Of a stretch of 64,000 nucleotides of DNA, positions 52,538-61,148 are shown piece by piece. Position numbers and translations under genes: made by a program. The DNA is from AAA164-E04 sp964342825 (GTDB lineage: Bacteria > Verrucomicrobiota > Verrucomicrobiia > Limisphaerales > AAA164-E04). Within the stretch, counting starts at the first letter, position 1. The number at the start of each line of letters is the position of its first letter. The DNA is taken from assembly GCA_964342825.1 (NCBI GenBank), contig CAYFHO010000010.1, positions 1 to 64,000 on the forward strand, read 5' to 3'. The notes beneath the pieces were generated by a model. The model made no database searches. It was not told the DNA's origin and saw nothing but the letters and a program-made list of their open reading frames with translations.

Positions 52538-53917
52538 TTAAAAACGTCCTTTGATTTTACCTTTTTTCAGGAAGCCATCATAATGACGAGTCAACAAGTG
52601 AGACTCCATTTGTCTCATGGTATCCAGAACCACACCCACAGTAATCAAAAGACTGGTTCCTCCGAAAAAAGTCGCGGCGGCAAATGGCACCTTCATCGCA
52701 GTATGCAGAAGTGGAGGAATGATCGCGATTCCGGTCAAAAACATTGCGCCCGCAAAGGTGATACGGCTCATGGTTCGATGCAAGAAATCACTGGTCGCAA
52801 CCCCGGGGCGGACTCCGGGAATATAACCACCATACTTCTTAAGATCATCCGCAATTTGGATCTCATTGAACTGAGTAGCCACCCAGAAGTAAGAAAAGAA
52901 AAGAATCATCAATCCTTCAAGCAACATGAAACCACCACTGCCGTAAGTGATCATCCGACTGATATCCTCAAAAAGTTTGATCTCGGTCACCCGCCCCAGT
53001 TGCATCAGCAACTTGTCAGGGAACATGAGAATAGCCTGAGCAAAGATAATGGGCATCACACCAGCGTAATTCACACGTAAAGGCATGAATGAACTTCCAC
53101 CCGAATAAACCTTACGACCAACAGCACGTTGAGCATACTGAACCGGAATTTTCCTCTGGGCTTGAGTCACAGCAATGACAAGAGCGGTCACTGCCGCGAA
53201 AATTAATATCAATCCGACCAAATGAAGGATGTTGTATTGTGGTTCAACTCCCTCTGGGGGGAAGAACATGGTATAGACTTGATTCACGGCTGATGGCAAG
53301 CGGGCAAGAATACCTATGGTGATCACAAGAGAAATACCATTTCCGATCCCACGTTCCGTGATCTGCTCACCCAACCACATCAAAAGAAGGGTACCTGTGG
53401 TCAAAACAAGAACTGTCTGGATGCGGTACCACCAGATGGCATCTGATAAAACCAACTTACCCGTGAATCCATCAAATATCTTGGAAGGGTTCTCCCAGCC
53501 AAGAGCCATCACAAACCCCTGGCCAAGGCATAGAACCAAAGTCAGATACCGACCATACTGAATGATCTTTGCCCTACCTCCTTCTTCTCTCGCCAGTTTA
53601 CTTAAACCGGGCAACACCGCAGTCATCAGCTGAATGATGATGGTTGCGCTGATATAGGGCATGATTCCCAGTGAACCAATAGCACAGCGTTCAAGGGCAC
53701 CACCTGTGAACAGGCTGTACATACCCAGCAAACTCCTGTTATCCTGTTCGGCTGTTTGTGCCAAAAAGTCGGAAAGCAATGCCCCATCCAATCCAGGAAC
53801 GGGAATCAAAGCAATCAATCGACAGATCGCAAGGAGCAAAAGCGTAAAGATGATCCGGGACTTCAACTCCGGAATCTTAAAGCAATTGGAGAAAGTATTG
53901 ACGATGGAAGCTAACAT
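52538..53917 (-). CDS. secY: preprotein translocase subunit SecY
   Basis: A 459-aa SecY channel with ten membrane helices. Seen: RIIFTLLLLAICRLIALIPVPGLD, the plug-type region after GALERCAIGSLGIMPYISATII, LILTVLCLGQG-like and the helix 8-10 region with the basic FLHRTMSRITFAG loop. Length is standard. It lies between rplO and map, in the usual place in the spc block. Confidence 0.98.
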   Translation of the reverse strand: MLASIVNTFSNCFKIPELKSRIIFTLLLLAICRLIALIPVPGLDGALLSDFLAQTAEQDNRSLLGMYSLFTGGALERCAIGSLGIMPYISATIIIQLMTAVLPGLSKLAREEGGRAKIIQYGRYLTLVLCLGQGFVMALGWENPSKIFDGFTGKLVLSDAIWWYRIQTVLVLTTGTLLLMWLGEQITERGIGNGISLVITIGILARLPSAVNQVYTMFFPPEGVEPQYNILHLVGLILIFAAVTALVIAVTQAQRKIPVQYAQRAVGRKVYSGGSSFMPLRVNYAGVMPIIFAQAILMFPDKLLMQLGRVTEIKLFEDISRMITYGSGGFMLLEGLMILFFSYFWVATQFNEIQIADDLKKYGGYIPGVRPGVATSDFLHRTMSRITFAGAMFLTGIAIIPPLLHTAMKVPFAAATFFGGTSLLITVGVVLDTMRQMESHLLTRHYDGFLKKGKIKGRF

Positions 53918-53929
53918 TGGTGGTAATGA

Positions 53930-54406
53930 TTAAAGAGCACGCTTGCCCGTTTTGGGAATGAGGGCTACGGCCTCACAGGTACCACCTGCGGCCTCAATTT
54001 TTTGTTTAGCCGAGGCACTGTAAGCCTGGACTTTGAGTGTTAATTTCTTGGAAAGTTCACCATATCCGAGAATTTTCACCCCTTGTCCTTTTCCTTGTGC
54101 CAAACCTGCTTTTCGAAGTGTTTCAACATCGATTTCAGTTCCCGCATCGAACCGTTCCAAATCGGCGATGTTAACAGGAATGTAGTAAGTCGTGTGATCG
54201 GCATTGTTGAAACCGCGTTTTGGCAAACGACGGTGAAGCGGCATCTGGCCACCTTCAAAACCTTCACGAACCGTGCCGCCAGAACGAGCTCGCTGACCCT
54301 TGTGTCCGCGTCCACTGGTTTTACCAAGACCACTTCCTTCACCACGGCCCAGCCGTTTTCTGCGGTGTTTTGCCCCGGGTTGGGGTTTTATGTCATGAAG
54401 TCGCAT
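53930..54406 (-). CDS. rplO: 50S ribosomal protein L15
   Basis: A 158-aa L15, a late large-subunit assembly protein: MRLHDIKPQPGAKHRRKRLGRGEGSGLGKTSGRGHKGQRARSGG (Gly-rich basic start) and FNNADHTTYYIPVNIADLERF. It follows rpsE with only five bases, leaving no space for rpmD (L30), which commonly stands here. Confidence 0.97.
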   Translation of the reverse strand: MRLHDIKPQPGAKHRRKRLGRGEGSGLGKTSGRGHKGQRARSGGTVREGFEGGQMPLHRRLPKRGFNNADHTTYYIPVNIADLERFDAGTEIDVETLRKAGLAQGKGQGVKILGYGELSKKLTLKVQAYSASAKQKIEAAGGTCEAVALIPKTGKRAL

Positions 54407-54411
54407 AGAAA

Positions 54412-55098
54412 TTAATTAACTGTTTCGGTTGTTTCAACTGATGCCGCTTCCTCTGTTGCGGCAGGTGTTCGTACTTCCATCCCTCTCTTAGCGTAAATGT
54501 CTTTTTTAAGCTGAAGTTGGCGAAGTGCTTGTAAGGTTGCTTTTGCAACATTTGCCGCATTTTTGGATCCCAACGACTTGGATAAAACATTAGAGACTCC
54601 TGCTGCATCCAGTACGGAGCGCACGACTTTTCCGGCAATGACCCCAGTTCCGGGGCAAGCAGGCTTCAACAGGATGTTGGCTCCGTCAAATACGGAGCGC
54701 ACTTCGTGGGGAATGGTATCGTTTCGCAATGATACTTTGACCATTTCGGTGCGCGCATTTTCACTACCCTTTTTGATGGCACTGGCGACTTCACCGGCTT
54801 TCCCAAATCCAAGTCCCACCTTACCTTCGCGATCTCCAACAACAACCAGAGCACTGAAGTTAAACCGTCGTCCACCTTTGACAACTTTGGAAGAACGGTT
54901 GATGTAAATGACCTTCTCGAACAATTCAGGACCTTTATCCTCGTTGCTTTCCTGGTCTCTACCGCGAGGTCTTCGTCCAAAACGAGATCCTCCGCGATTG
55001 CCGCCCTGTCCACGATTTCCTCCTGGTCCGCGATTTCCTCCTTGAAAGGAACCACGGTTATTTCCGGAATTTTGACTTTGATTTTGATTATCTGCCAC
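54412..55098 (-). CDS. rpsE: 30S ribosomal protein S5 with RGG-type N-terminal extension
   Basis: A 228-aa S5 that helps decoding fidelity. The core runs from about residue 56: FEKVIYINRSSKVVKGGRRFNFSALVVVGD, GKAGEVASAIKKGSENA and VSNVLSKSLGSKNAANVAKA. Before it are about 50 residues rich in Asn, Gly and Arg (GSFQGGNRGPGGNRGQGG), like RGG RNA-binding tracts. The start is a GTG, with GGAG seven bases upstream confirming it. The C-terminus has a short Glu/Ala/Thr tail. Confidence 0.95.
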   Translation of the reverse strand: MADNQNQSQNSGNNRGSFQGGNRGPGGNRGQGGNRGGSRFGRRPRGRDQESNEDKGPELFEKVIYINRSSKVVKGGRRFNFSALVVVGDREGKVGLGFGKAGEVASAIKKGSENARTEMVKVSLRNDTIPHEVRSVFDGANILLKPACPGTGVIAGKVVRSVLDAAGVSNVLSKSLGSKNAANVAKATLQALRQLQLKKDIYAKRGMEVRTPAATEEAASVETTETVN

Positions 55099-55136
55099 AG
55101 TGTATCTCCTATAAATTGAATATCATCACGGCCGGA

Positions 55137-55502
55137 TCAGAAGGCTAGTCCACCTTCACGAGCGGCATCAGCCAAGGCTTTTACTTTTCCGTGATATTTT
55201 GCACCACTTCGATCAAAGACAACTCGCTCAATGCCTGCTTCCTTGGCAACGGTCGCGGCTGCTGCGCCGATCTTGGTAGCACTCGCTACGTTAGCTTTGA
55301 GTTGATCCTTGCCCTCGACGGATTTGTGCATGGAGGAAATGGATGCAACCGTATGCCCCTTGGCATCGTCAATAAATTGAACGTAGATGTTCTTGCCAGT
55401 AAAACGAACACTCATACGAGGTCGCTCTGCACTGCCTATTACCTTTTTTCGAGTACGCCAGCGCCTTTTCTGGACTTTAAGTTGTCGGTTGTTTGATTTC
55501 AT
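55137..55502 (-). CDS. rplR: 50S ribosomal protein L18
   Basis: A 121-aa L18 that binds 5S rRNA. Features are MKSNNRQLKVQKRRWRTRKKVIGSAERPRMSVRFTGKNIYVQFIDD, broken up, and the C-terminal FDRSGAKYHGKVKALADAAREGGLAF. The ATG at 55502 begins the family-typical N-terminus; frame upstream of it does not match L18. It is preceded by rplF and followed by rpsE. Confidence 0.97.
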   Translation of the reverse strand: MKSNNRQLKVQKRRWRTRKKVIGSAERPRMSVRFTGKNIYVQFIDDAKGHTVASISSMHKSVEGKDQLKANVASATKIGAAAATVAKEAGIERVVFDRSGAKYHGKVKALADAAREGGLAF

Positions 55503-55544
55503 ACTTTTTAAGTCACGGATTTTGCCGTGATCATAAGTCAAATT

Positions 55545-56084
55545 TTACTGTACGGTCTTGCCTTCCTTACGTTTCACTTGCTCGTCGCTGTAGCGAACGC
55601 CTTTACCTTTGTAAGGCTCTGGCGGATAGTAGCTGCGAATCTCAGAAGCTACTTTACCCACCAACTGTTTATCAGGACCTTCAATTTTAACTTTGGTGCC
55701 ACCATCTTCCAATGTCACAACAATCCCGTCCGGAACTGGGTATTTGATTTCGTGCGAGTAACCCAGATTCAGAGTGATCTCCTTGTTTGCAAGGGTTGCT
55801 TTGAAGCCCACTCCCTGAATTTCAAGCTGCTTGACAAAGCCTGTGCTGACACCTGTGACCATGTTCTGGATCAAGGAACGCACCAAACCGTGCTGGGCTT
55901 TTGACTCCTTATTGTCGTTGGCACGTGATACGACCACCTGATCGGCGTCCACATTAACAGAAGCCAACGGGGGCACATCCAGGGTCAGCTTTCCATTTGG
56001 ACCTTCGACTTCGACATGTTGGTCCTTAACTTGTACCTTAACTTTTTCCGGGATTGTGACCGGTATTTTACCAATACGTGACAT
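55545..56084 (-). CDS. rplF: 50S ribosomal protein L6
   Basis: A 179-aa L6 near the factor-binding centre. It begins MSRIGKIPVTIPEKVKV, the standard family start (hence the ATG at 56084 rather than the earlier in-frame codon). It ends with the conserved ASEIRSYYPPEPYKGKGVRYSDE and a Lys-rich KRKEGKTVQ. Confidence 0.97.
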   Translation of the reverse strand: MSRIGKIPVTIPEKVKVQVKDQHVEVEGPNGKLTLDVPPLASVNVDADQVVVSRANDNKESKAQHGLVRSLIQNMVTGVSTGFVKQLEIQGVGFKATLANKEITLNLGYSHEIKYPVPDGIVVTLEDGGTKVKIEGPDKQLVGKVASEIRSYYPPEPYKGKGVRYSDEQVKRKEGKTVQ

Positions 56085-56108
56085 TTTAAAATAATGTATA
56101 AAATTCAA

Positions 56109-56492
56109 TTACCAGACGTAACAGAGCAACTCGCCCCCCACGTTGTCTCGGCGCGCCTGGGTGCCGGTCATAAGCCCACGGGAAGTGGAAACTATGGCAA
56201 TACCCATTCCGCCCAAAACCTTGGGCACTTCTGCGGAGCCTACATATCGCCTTAATCCGGGCTTACTCACCTTTTTCAAACCGGCAAAGACACCCTTGCG
56301 TCCGTTAAATTTAAGCTCAATGTTCAGCTTCTTAATCTTGTCCCCAGATACTTGATAGTCGGTGATATACCCTTCTTTCTTCAAGATATCTGCGATGCTT
56401 TCCTTGACTTTGGAATGGCGCATTTCGACTTTCGGCAGCAAAGCTGCGTTGGCGTTGCGCAAAATGGTCAACATGTCGGCAATAGGATCCAT
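56109..56492 (-). CDS. rpsH: 30S ribosomal protein S8
   Basis: A 127-aa S8, a central-domain 16S rRNA binder and, in E. coli, the repressor of the spc operon. It begins MDPIADMLTILRNANAAL and ends in GVVSTSRGLMTG-type ISTSRGLMTGTQARRDNVGGELLCYVW. The order after rpsN and before rplF is standard. Confidence 0.97.
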   Translation of the reverse strand: MDPIADMLTILRNANAALLPKVEMRHSKVKESIADILKKEGYITDYQVSGDKIKKLNIELKFNGRKGVFAGLKKVSKPGLRRYVGSAEVPKVLGGMGIAIVSTSRGLMTGTQARRDNVGGELLCYVW

Positions 56493-56507
56493 ATATTCAA
56501 TCTTTCC

Positions 56508-56777
56508 TTACCAGCTAGCTTTGGTGATGCCAGGAATCAATCCATGCAGTGCCATCTCACGGAAAGTCAACCTGGATACCCCAAATTTTCTGAAATACCC
56601 GTGGCGGCGTCCTGAGACCTTGCAACGATTTACGACTCGAGTCGGACTGGCGTTGCGTGGAAGTTTAGCAAGTCCAGCATAGTCACGCTTAGCACGGAGT
56701 TCAGCTCTGAGTTCGGCATACTTTTCAACCGTGCGTTGTTTCTTTTTGTTACGTTCTTTCCAAGCAGTTTTTGCCAT
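56508..56777 (-). CDS. rpsN: 30S ribosomal protein S14 (zinc-free form)
   Basis: An 89-aa S14 of the long, zinc-independent type: NRCKVSGRRHGYFRKFGVSRLTFREMALHGLIPG gives a single cysteine rather than two CxxC pairs. It starts MAKTAWKERNKKKQRTVEKY. It lies between rplE and rpsH. Confidence 0.97.
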   Translation of the reverse strand: MAKTAWKERNKKKQRTVEKYAELRAELRAKRDYAGLAKLPRNASPTRVVNRCKVSGRRHGYFRKFGVSRLTFREMALHGLIPGITKASW

Positions 56778-56807
56778 AGGATAATCTGGTTTTGATTCAA
56801 ATTTAAG

Positions 56808-57347
56808 TTACTTGGTAAAAGGCATTCCCATGAGTGTCAAAAGCTCACGTGCGTCCTGATCGGTAGCTGCGGATGTCACAATGGTGATGTCCATACCTTG
56901 CTGACGCTTGACCTTGTCCAATTCAATTTCAGGAAAAATACTTTGGTCGTTAATGCCCAGGGAATAATTGCCCCGGCCATCAAAAGCTTTTTTGGAAATA
57001 CCACGAAAGTCACGAATACGAGGCAAAGCTGCTGTGACCAGACGGTCGAAAAATTCCCACATGATGTCTCGACGAAGGGTGACCTTACAGCCAATGGCCT
57101 GGCCTTGCCTGAGCTTGAAGTTTGATACGCTCTTTCGAGCCAAACAATAAACTGGCTTGCGTCCGGTGATCGTTGTCAAATCGGCGGCTGCATTTTCAAG
57201 CGCTCCCTTCTCCACCATTCCGCTCACGCCCATGTTGATAACGATTTTATTGATGGCAGGCACCTGATGGATGTTGGTGAACTTGCCACCTTCCATCAAC
57301 TGGGGACGGATTTCATTAACGTATTTTTCAAAAAGTCTCGGTTTCAT
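56808..57347 (-). CDS. rplE: 50S ribosomal protein L5
   Basis: A 179-aa L5 that binds 5S rRNA and contacts P-site tRNA. Features are INKIVINMGVSGMVE, TGRKPVYCLARKSVSNFKLRQGQAIGCKVTLR and GMDITIVTSAATDQDARELLTLMGMPF. Normal length. It follows rplX by 23 bases. Confidence 0.97.
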   Translation of the reverse strand: MKPRLFEKYVNEIRPQLMEGGKFTNIHQVPAINKIVINMGVSGMVEKGALENAAADLTTITGRKPVYCLARKSVSNFKLRQGQAIGCKVTLRRDIMWEFFDRLVTAALPRIRDFRGISKKAFDGRGNYSLGINDQSIFPEIELDKVKRQQGMDITIVTSAATDQDARELLTLMGMPFTK

Positions 57348-57370
57348 ATGAGATCTATCGGTTGAAATTA

Positions 57371-57628
57371 TTAGGCGTTGCCACGTTTCGCATCATAACG
57401 CTCGGCTTTCATCACGTTGGAGATGTGAATTGCACCCTCACGCTCGAGTATTGTTCCCTCGGGATGTTGTTGATTACGACGAATGTGCTTTTTGATGATG
57501 TTGATTCCTTCAACAATCACGCGTTCATTCTTGGGAACGACCTGAATAATTTTTCCGCGTTTCCCTTTTTCGGTTCCTGCTATGACGACAACCTCGTCAC
57601 CTCTTTTGACATGAAATTTTGTGGGCAT
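57371..57628 (-). CDS. rplX: 50S ribosomal protein L24
   Basis: An 85-aa L24 with the KOW motif (VKRGDEVVVIAGTEKGKRGKIIQVVP) and the basic VIVEGINIIKKHIRRNQQHPEG segment. It is a little shorter than many L24 proteins (100-105). It lies six bases behind rplN, likely coupled. Confidence 0.96.
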   Translation of the reverse strand: MPTKFHVKRGDEVVVIAGTEKGKRGKIIQVVPKNERVIVEGINIIKKHIRRNQQHPEGTILEREGAIHISNVMKAERYDAKRGNA

Positions 57629-57634
57629 GGTGTT

Positions 57635-58000
57635 TTAAATAACTTCGGGTGCCAATGACACGATCTTCATGAAACGCTTCTCGCGTAATTCACGCGCGAC
57701 AGGTCCAAAGATGCGGGTACCTCTTGGGTTCTTGTCCTTGTCGATGATGACAACGGCATTGCTGTCAAATCTCAATACGGATCCATCCGGCCGACGAATG
57801 GCCTTGCGAGTCCTGACGACTACGGCATTGACCACATCTCCCTTTTTGACAGAACCATCAGGAGCTGCTTCCTTGATGTGCACCTTGAGCACATCGCCTA
57901 TTTTGGCATAACGCTGGGTTTTACCAAGCGCGCCAATGGCAGCGGCTTTCTTAGCCCCAGTGTTGTCTGCCACATTTAAAAGCGAACGTAATTGTAACAT
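57635..58000 (-). CDS. rplN: 50S ribosomal protein L14
   Basis: A 121-aa L14 at the subunit interface. It begins MLQLRSLLNVADNTGAKKAAAIG and contains RPDGSVLRFDSNAVVIIDKDKNPRGTRIFGPVARELR, the conserved family signature, in pieces. Usual length. Confidence 0.98.
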   Translation of the reverse strand: MLQLRSLLNVADNTGAKKAAAIGALGKTQRYAKIGDVLKVHIKEAAPDGSVKKGDVVNAVVVRTRKAIRRPDGSVLRFDSNAVVIIDKDKNPRGTRIFGPVARELREKRFMKIVSLAPEVI

Positions 58001-58018
58001 ATTAGACTCCTAAAAGTA

Positions 58019-58291
58019 TTAGACTTCAGCCTGGTGGGTGACTTCAACCAACCGCCAGCATTTGGATTTTGACAATGGGCGCGTCTCTTGAATCCTTACC
58101 TGATCCCCGATTTTGGCCTGGCTTTTTTCGTCATGCGCATAGCATTTGCTGAACACCGTAACGATCTTCTTGAATTTTGGATGACGAATTCTGCGCCTGA
58201 CCCTGACGACAATGGTTTTATCCATTTTGTCAGAAATAACTTCGCCGATGCGAAGTTTGCGGTGCCCGCGTTTTGTTTGCTCTTCAGACAT
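58019..58291 (-). CDS. rpsQ: 30S ribosomal protein S17
   Basis: A 90-aa S17 OB-fold protein. Seen: GEVISDKMDKTIVVRVRRRIRHPKF and KIGDQVRIQETRPLSKSKCWRLVEV, the family end. The ATG at 58291 (MSEEQTKRGHRKL) gives the family length; the longer upstream frame overlaps rpmC. Confidence 0.97.
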   Translation of the reverse strand: MSEEQTKRGHRKLRIGEVISDKMDKTIVVRVRRRIRHPKFKKIVTVFSKCYAHDEKSQAKIGDQVRIQETRPLSKSKCWRLVEVTHQAEV

Positions 58292-58304
58292 GATTTGAAA
58301 ATAA

Positions 58305-58514
58305 TTACTTGGCCTCGGCTTGTTGTCGCAATACTGACAATTGTGTTTCAACTCGGGCGATTCCACGCCTGAGATCACGCAACCGTGACGGTTTCTCCAA
58401 TTGGCTGCTAGCTTTCTGCAGCTTCAAATTAAACAACTCCTGCCGCATTTCGCGTCCCTTAGCGATCAACTCGGCTTGAGACAACTCAACGACTTCTGAA
58501 AATTTTATAGCCAT
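58305..58514 (-). CDS. rpmC: 50S ribosomal protein L29
   Basis: A 69-aa L29 near the exit tunnel: two long helices with AELIAKGREMRQELFNLKLQKASSQLEKPSRLRDLRRGIARVETQL. The ATG at 58514 (MAIKFSEVVEL) is chosen over an upstream in-frame codon inside rplP. Confidence 0.97.
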   Translation of the reverse strand: MAIKFSEVVELSQAELIAKGREMRQELFNLKLQKASSQLEKPSRLRDLRRGIARVETQLSVLRQQAEAK

Positions 58515-58524
58515 ATGATCAACC

Positions 58525-58941
58525 TTAGTGCTTGTGTCTTGAAATGAATTTGGTGCGAATGGGTAACTTGGCTGCAGCCAGTCGTAAGGACTCGCGAGCA
58601 ACAGTTTCAGAGACCCCGTCCAACTCGAATAGAATATTTGCGGGGCGAATCACGGCTACCCAACCTTCGACAGGGCCTTTACCTTTTCCCATACGGGTTT
58701 CGAGAGGCTTTTTGGTGTAGGACTTATCGGGAAAAACACGAATCCATACCTTACCGCGTCGTTTCATATTACGAGTAATGGCAACACGCGCGGCTTCAAT
58801 CACCTTGTTATTCAACCAGCAACGCTCAAGGGCCTGGAGACCAAACTCGCCGAAGGCAACTGTTTCCCCCCTGCGTGCCAGACCGGCACGATTGCCGCGA
58901 TGCATGCGCCTATATTTTACCCTGGATGGCATCAATGGCAT
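58525..58941 (-). CDS. rplP: 50S ribosomal protein L16
   Basis: A 138-aa L16 near the peptidyl transferase centre. It begins MPLMPSRVKYRRMHRGNRAG, and RMGKGKGPVEGWVAVIRPANILFELDGV is the signature region. Two ATGs at 58941 and 58932 are possible; the first is used. Usual length. Confidence 0.97.
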   Translation of the reverse strand: MPLMPSRVKYRRMHRGNRAGLARRGETVAFGEFGLQALERCWLNNKVIEAARVAITRNMKRRGKVWIRVFPDKSYTKKPLETRMGKGKGPVEGWVAVIRPANILFELDGVSETVARESLRLAAAKLPIRTKFISRHKH

Positions 58942-58975
58942 AATTTAACCTTTCTTAATAGTTATTATAAAATTG

Positions 58976-59641
58976 TTATACAGATTCTGTGAATGCTGCT
59001 CGCTCAGGTTTTTCGACTTTGATGTCACCTTTACAAATCCAACATTTAACTCCCAAGATTCCGTAGAGTGTTTTGGCTTCAGAGAATCCATAATCAATGT
59101 TAGCCCTCAGCGTGTGCAAAGGAACACGTCCTTGATTATAGGATTCGACTCGTGCCAGTTCAGCTCCTCCGAGTCGTCCCGCGCAACGAATACGAATACC
59201 GTCTGCTCCGAAATCCATGGTCGTCTGCAGAGCTTTTTTCATGGCGCGACGAAATGAAACTCGTCGTTCCAGCTGAAGCGCGATGTTTTCGGCAACCAGT
59301 TGTGCGTTTAACTCGGGGCTTTTGACTTCCTGAATATCCACGTAAACCTCCTTGCCGGTCATCAAGCTGAGTTCTTCCTTGATTTTGTCAATTTCGGCTC
59401 CCTTACGACCAATCACAACACCGGGACGTGCTGTATGGATGGTCACTCGACAGCGAGTCGCGGCACGTTCAATCTGGATACGTGGCACAGCGGCAGCTTC
59501 TAATTTTTTCTTCAGTATCGCACGGATCTTATGATCCTCCGCCAACAGCTCTCCAAAATTCTTTTTGTCAGAGAACCATTTGGATCGCCAGTCACGATTG
59601 AGGGCGATTCTTAAACCGATTGGATTGGCTTTTTGTCCCAT
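58976..59641 (-). CDS. rpsC: 30S ribosomal protein S3
   Basis: A 221-aa S3 at the mRNA entry channel. Features: MGQKANPIGLRIALNRDWRSKWF, the KH domain GVVIGRKGAEIDKIKEEL, and the C-terminal GADGIRIRCAGRLGGAELAR and GILGVKCWICKGD. Length is typical. rplP follows after 34 bases. Confidence 0.98.
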   Translation of the reverse strand: MGQKANPIGLRIALNRDWRSKWFSDKKNFGELLAEDHKIRAILKKKLEAAAVPRIQIERAATRCRVTIHTARPGVVIGRKGAEIDKIKEELSLMTGKEVYVDIQEVKSPELNAQLVAENIALQLERRVSFRRAMKKALQTTMDFGADGIRIRCAGRLGGAELARVESYNQGRVPLHTLRANIDYGFSEAKTLYGILGVKCWICKGDIKVEKPERAAFTESV

Positions 59642-59650
59642 AATTACAGT

Positions 59651-59986
59651 TTAGCTAAGATCAGAGACGACAATTTTTACGTGACACGAACGTTTCAGGA
59701 TGGGGCCGGCCGATCCGCGTGCTTTTGGAATGAATCGCTTCATCACAGGTCCCTGGCCAGCAACGGCCATCTTGACCACGAGTGATTCGGGGCGTGCATT
59801 ATTGTTATGCTCAGCATTGGCGATGGCACTCTTAAGTGTTTTTGCAACAACACGAGCAGATTTACGAGGAACGGCTCCCAACACGGCAACTGCCTGCAGA
59901 GCATTCATTCCCTGAATCTGCCGAACAACTTCCCGCATTTTCTGAGCGGACATTCGGACGTTTTTTGTGATGGCTTGTACTTCCAT
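59651..59986 (-). CDS. rplV: 50S ribosomal protein L22
   Basis: A 111-aa L22 that lines the exit tunnel with its long beta hairpin: VRMSAQKMREVVRQIQGMNALQAVAVL, SAIANAEHNNNARPESLVVK and RFIPKARGSAGPILKRSCHVKIVV. It lies nine bases upstream of rpsC. Confidence 0.97.
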   Translation of the reverse strand: MEVQAITKNVRMSAQKMREVVRQIQGMNALQAVAVLGAVPRKSARVVAKTLKSAIANAEHNNNARPESLVVKMAVAGQGPVMKRFIPKARGSAGPILKRSCHVKIVVSDLS

Positions 59987-59990
59987 ACGA

Positions 59991-60269
59991 TTATTTAGTC
60001 ACCTTGGCAGTATGAGCACCATGGCCTTTAAAGGTTCGAGTCAATGCAAATTCACCCAATTTATGTCCAACCATATTTTCAGTGATGAAAACGGTAACAA
60101 AGGTTTTCCCGTTGTGAACATTAACAGTGTGCCCGACGAGTTCGGGTGTTACGGTTGAACGACGAGACCATGTTTTGATGGGACGCTTCTTCCCACCTTC
60201 ATTCATTTTGTCGATTTTCCTTTGGAGACTTTCGTCTACAAAAAATCCCTTTTTAATTGAACGTGCCAT
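59991..60269 (-). CDS. rpsS: 30S ribosomal protein S19
   Basis: A 92-aa S19 of the head: MARSIKKGFFVDESLQRKIDKM, KTWSRRSTVTPELVGHTVNVHNGKTFVTVFITENMVGHKLGEFALTRTFKGH, the conserved core. Usual length; rplV starts four bases downstream. Confidence 0.98.
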   Translation of the reverse strand: MARSIKKGFFVDESLQRKIDKMNEGGKKRPIKTWSRRSTVTPELVGHTVNVHNGKTFVTVFITENMVGHKLGEFALTRTFKGHGAHTAKVTK

Positions 60270-60279
60270 AGGTCAAAAA

Positions 60280-61134
60280 TTACTTGAGCTTGTTAGGTCG
60301 ACCGTCGCGGCGAACCAGAATAAATTTGTTTGATGTTTTGTGCTTGTGTCGAGTTTTGTAGCCTTTGGCCAACAATCCCCATGGTGAAGTCGGGTGCTGA
60401 CGTCCACCACCACCTTTGGACTTACCATTACCACCACCATTTGGATGATCGATAGGATTGCGAACCAGTCCTCGAGTCATTGGGCGGCGACCACGATGGC
60501 GGTTACGTCCAGCCTTACCGATGATGACGTTCTCATGCTCGGTATTTCCTACCTGACCAATGGTTGCCTGACATTTGCAGTGAATACGTCTGATTTCACC
60601 GGATGGCATCTTGATCTGAGCGTAATCTCCATCACGAGACATCAAGGTGGCAAAGCTGCCTGCTGTTCTTGCAATTTGACCTCCACGACCTGGGGTCAGC
60701 TCAATGTTATGAATGACAGATCCAACAGGTATGCTACCCAGAGGCTTGGCATTACCAACTTCTGCGGGAGCTTCCGATCCACTCATGAGTTTGGCGCCGA
60801 CTTTCATGCCTACAGGTGCAACGATGTATCGTTTTTCACCATCGGTGTATTGTAAAAGAGCCAGGCGAGCCGAACGCATTGGATCGTATTCAATCGCGAC
60901 GACTTCAGCTTCCACACCGTGCTTGTTTCTACGAAAATCTACCGTGCGGATCTTCTGCTTGTGTCCACCACCAATCGCGCGGGCGGTGATACGTCCATAG
61001 CAGTTGCGTCCACCTGTTTTCTTTTTGGTTTTAACCAGTCTCTTTTCAGGTTTTTTCTTGGTGATGTTTGAAAAATCCGAAACGGTTAAAAATCGGCGAC
61101 CTGGCGTCAATGGTCTAAATGTTTTAACTGGCAT
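60280..61134 (-). CDS. rplB: 50S ribosomal protein L2
   Basis: A 284-aa L2, essential for subunit association and the peptidyl transferase centre. Seen: MPVKTFRPLTPGRRFLTVSDF, RNCYGRITARAIGGGHKQKIRTVDFRRNKHG, and the C-terminal GRNRHRGRRPMTRGLVRNPIDHPNGGGNG plus HPTSPWG. Length is close to normal (270-276). Confidence 0.98.
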   Translation of the reverse strand: MPVKTFRPLTPGRRFLTVSDFSNITKKKPEKRLVKTKKKTGGRNCYGRITARAIGGGHKQKIRTVDFRRNKHGVEAEVVAIEYDPMRSARLALLQYTDGEKRYIVAPVGMKVGAKLMSGSEAPAEVGNAKPLGSIPVGSVIHNIELTPGRGGQIARTAGSFATLMSRDGDYAQIKMPSGEIRRIHCKCQATIGQVGNTEHENVIIGKAGRNRHRGRRPMTRGLVRNPIDHPNGGGNGKSKGGGGRQHPTSPWGLLAKGYKTRHKHKTSNKFILVRRDGRPNKLK

Positions 61135-61148
61135 AGGTTCTACTCCGA

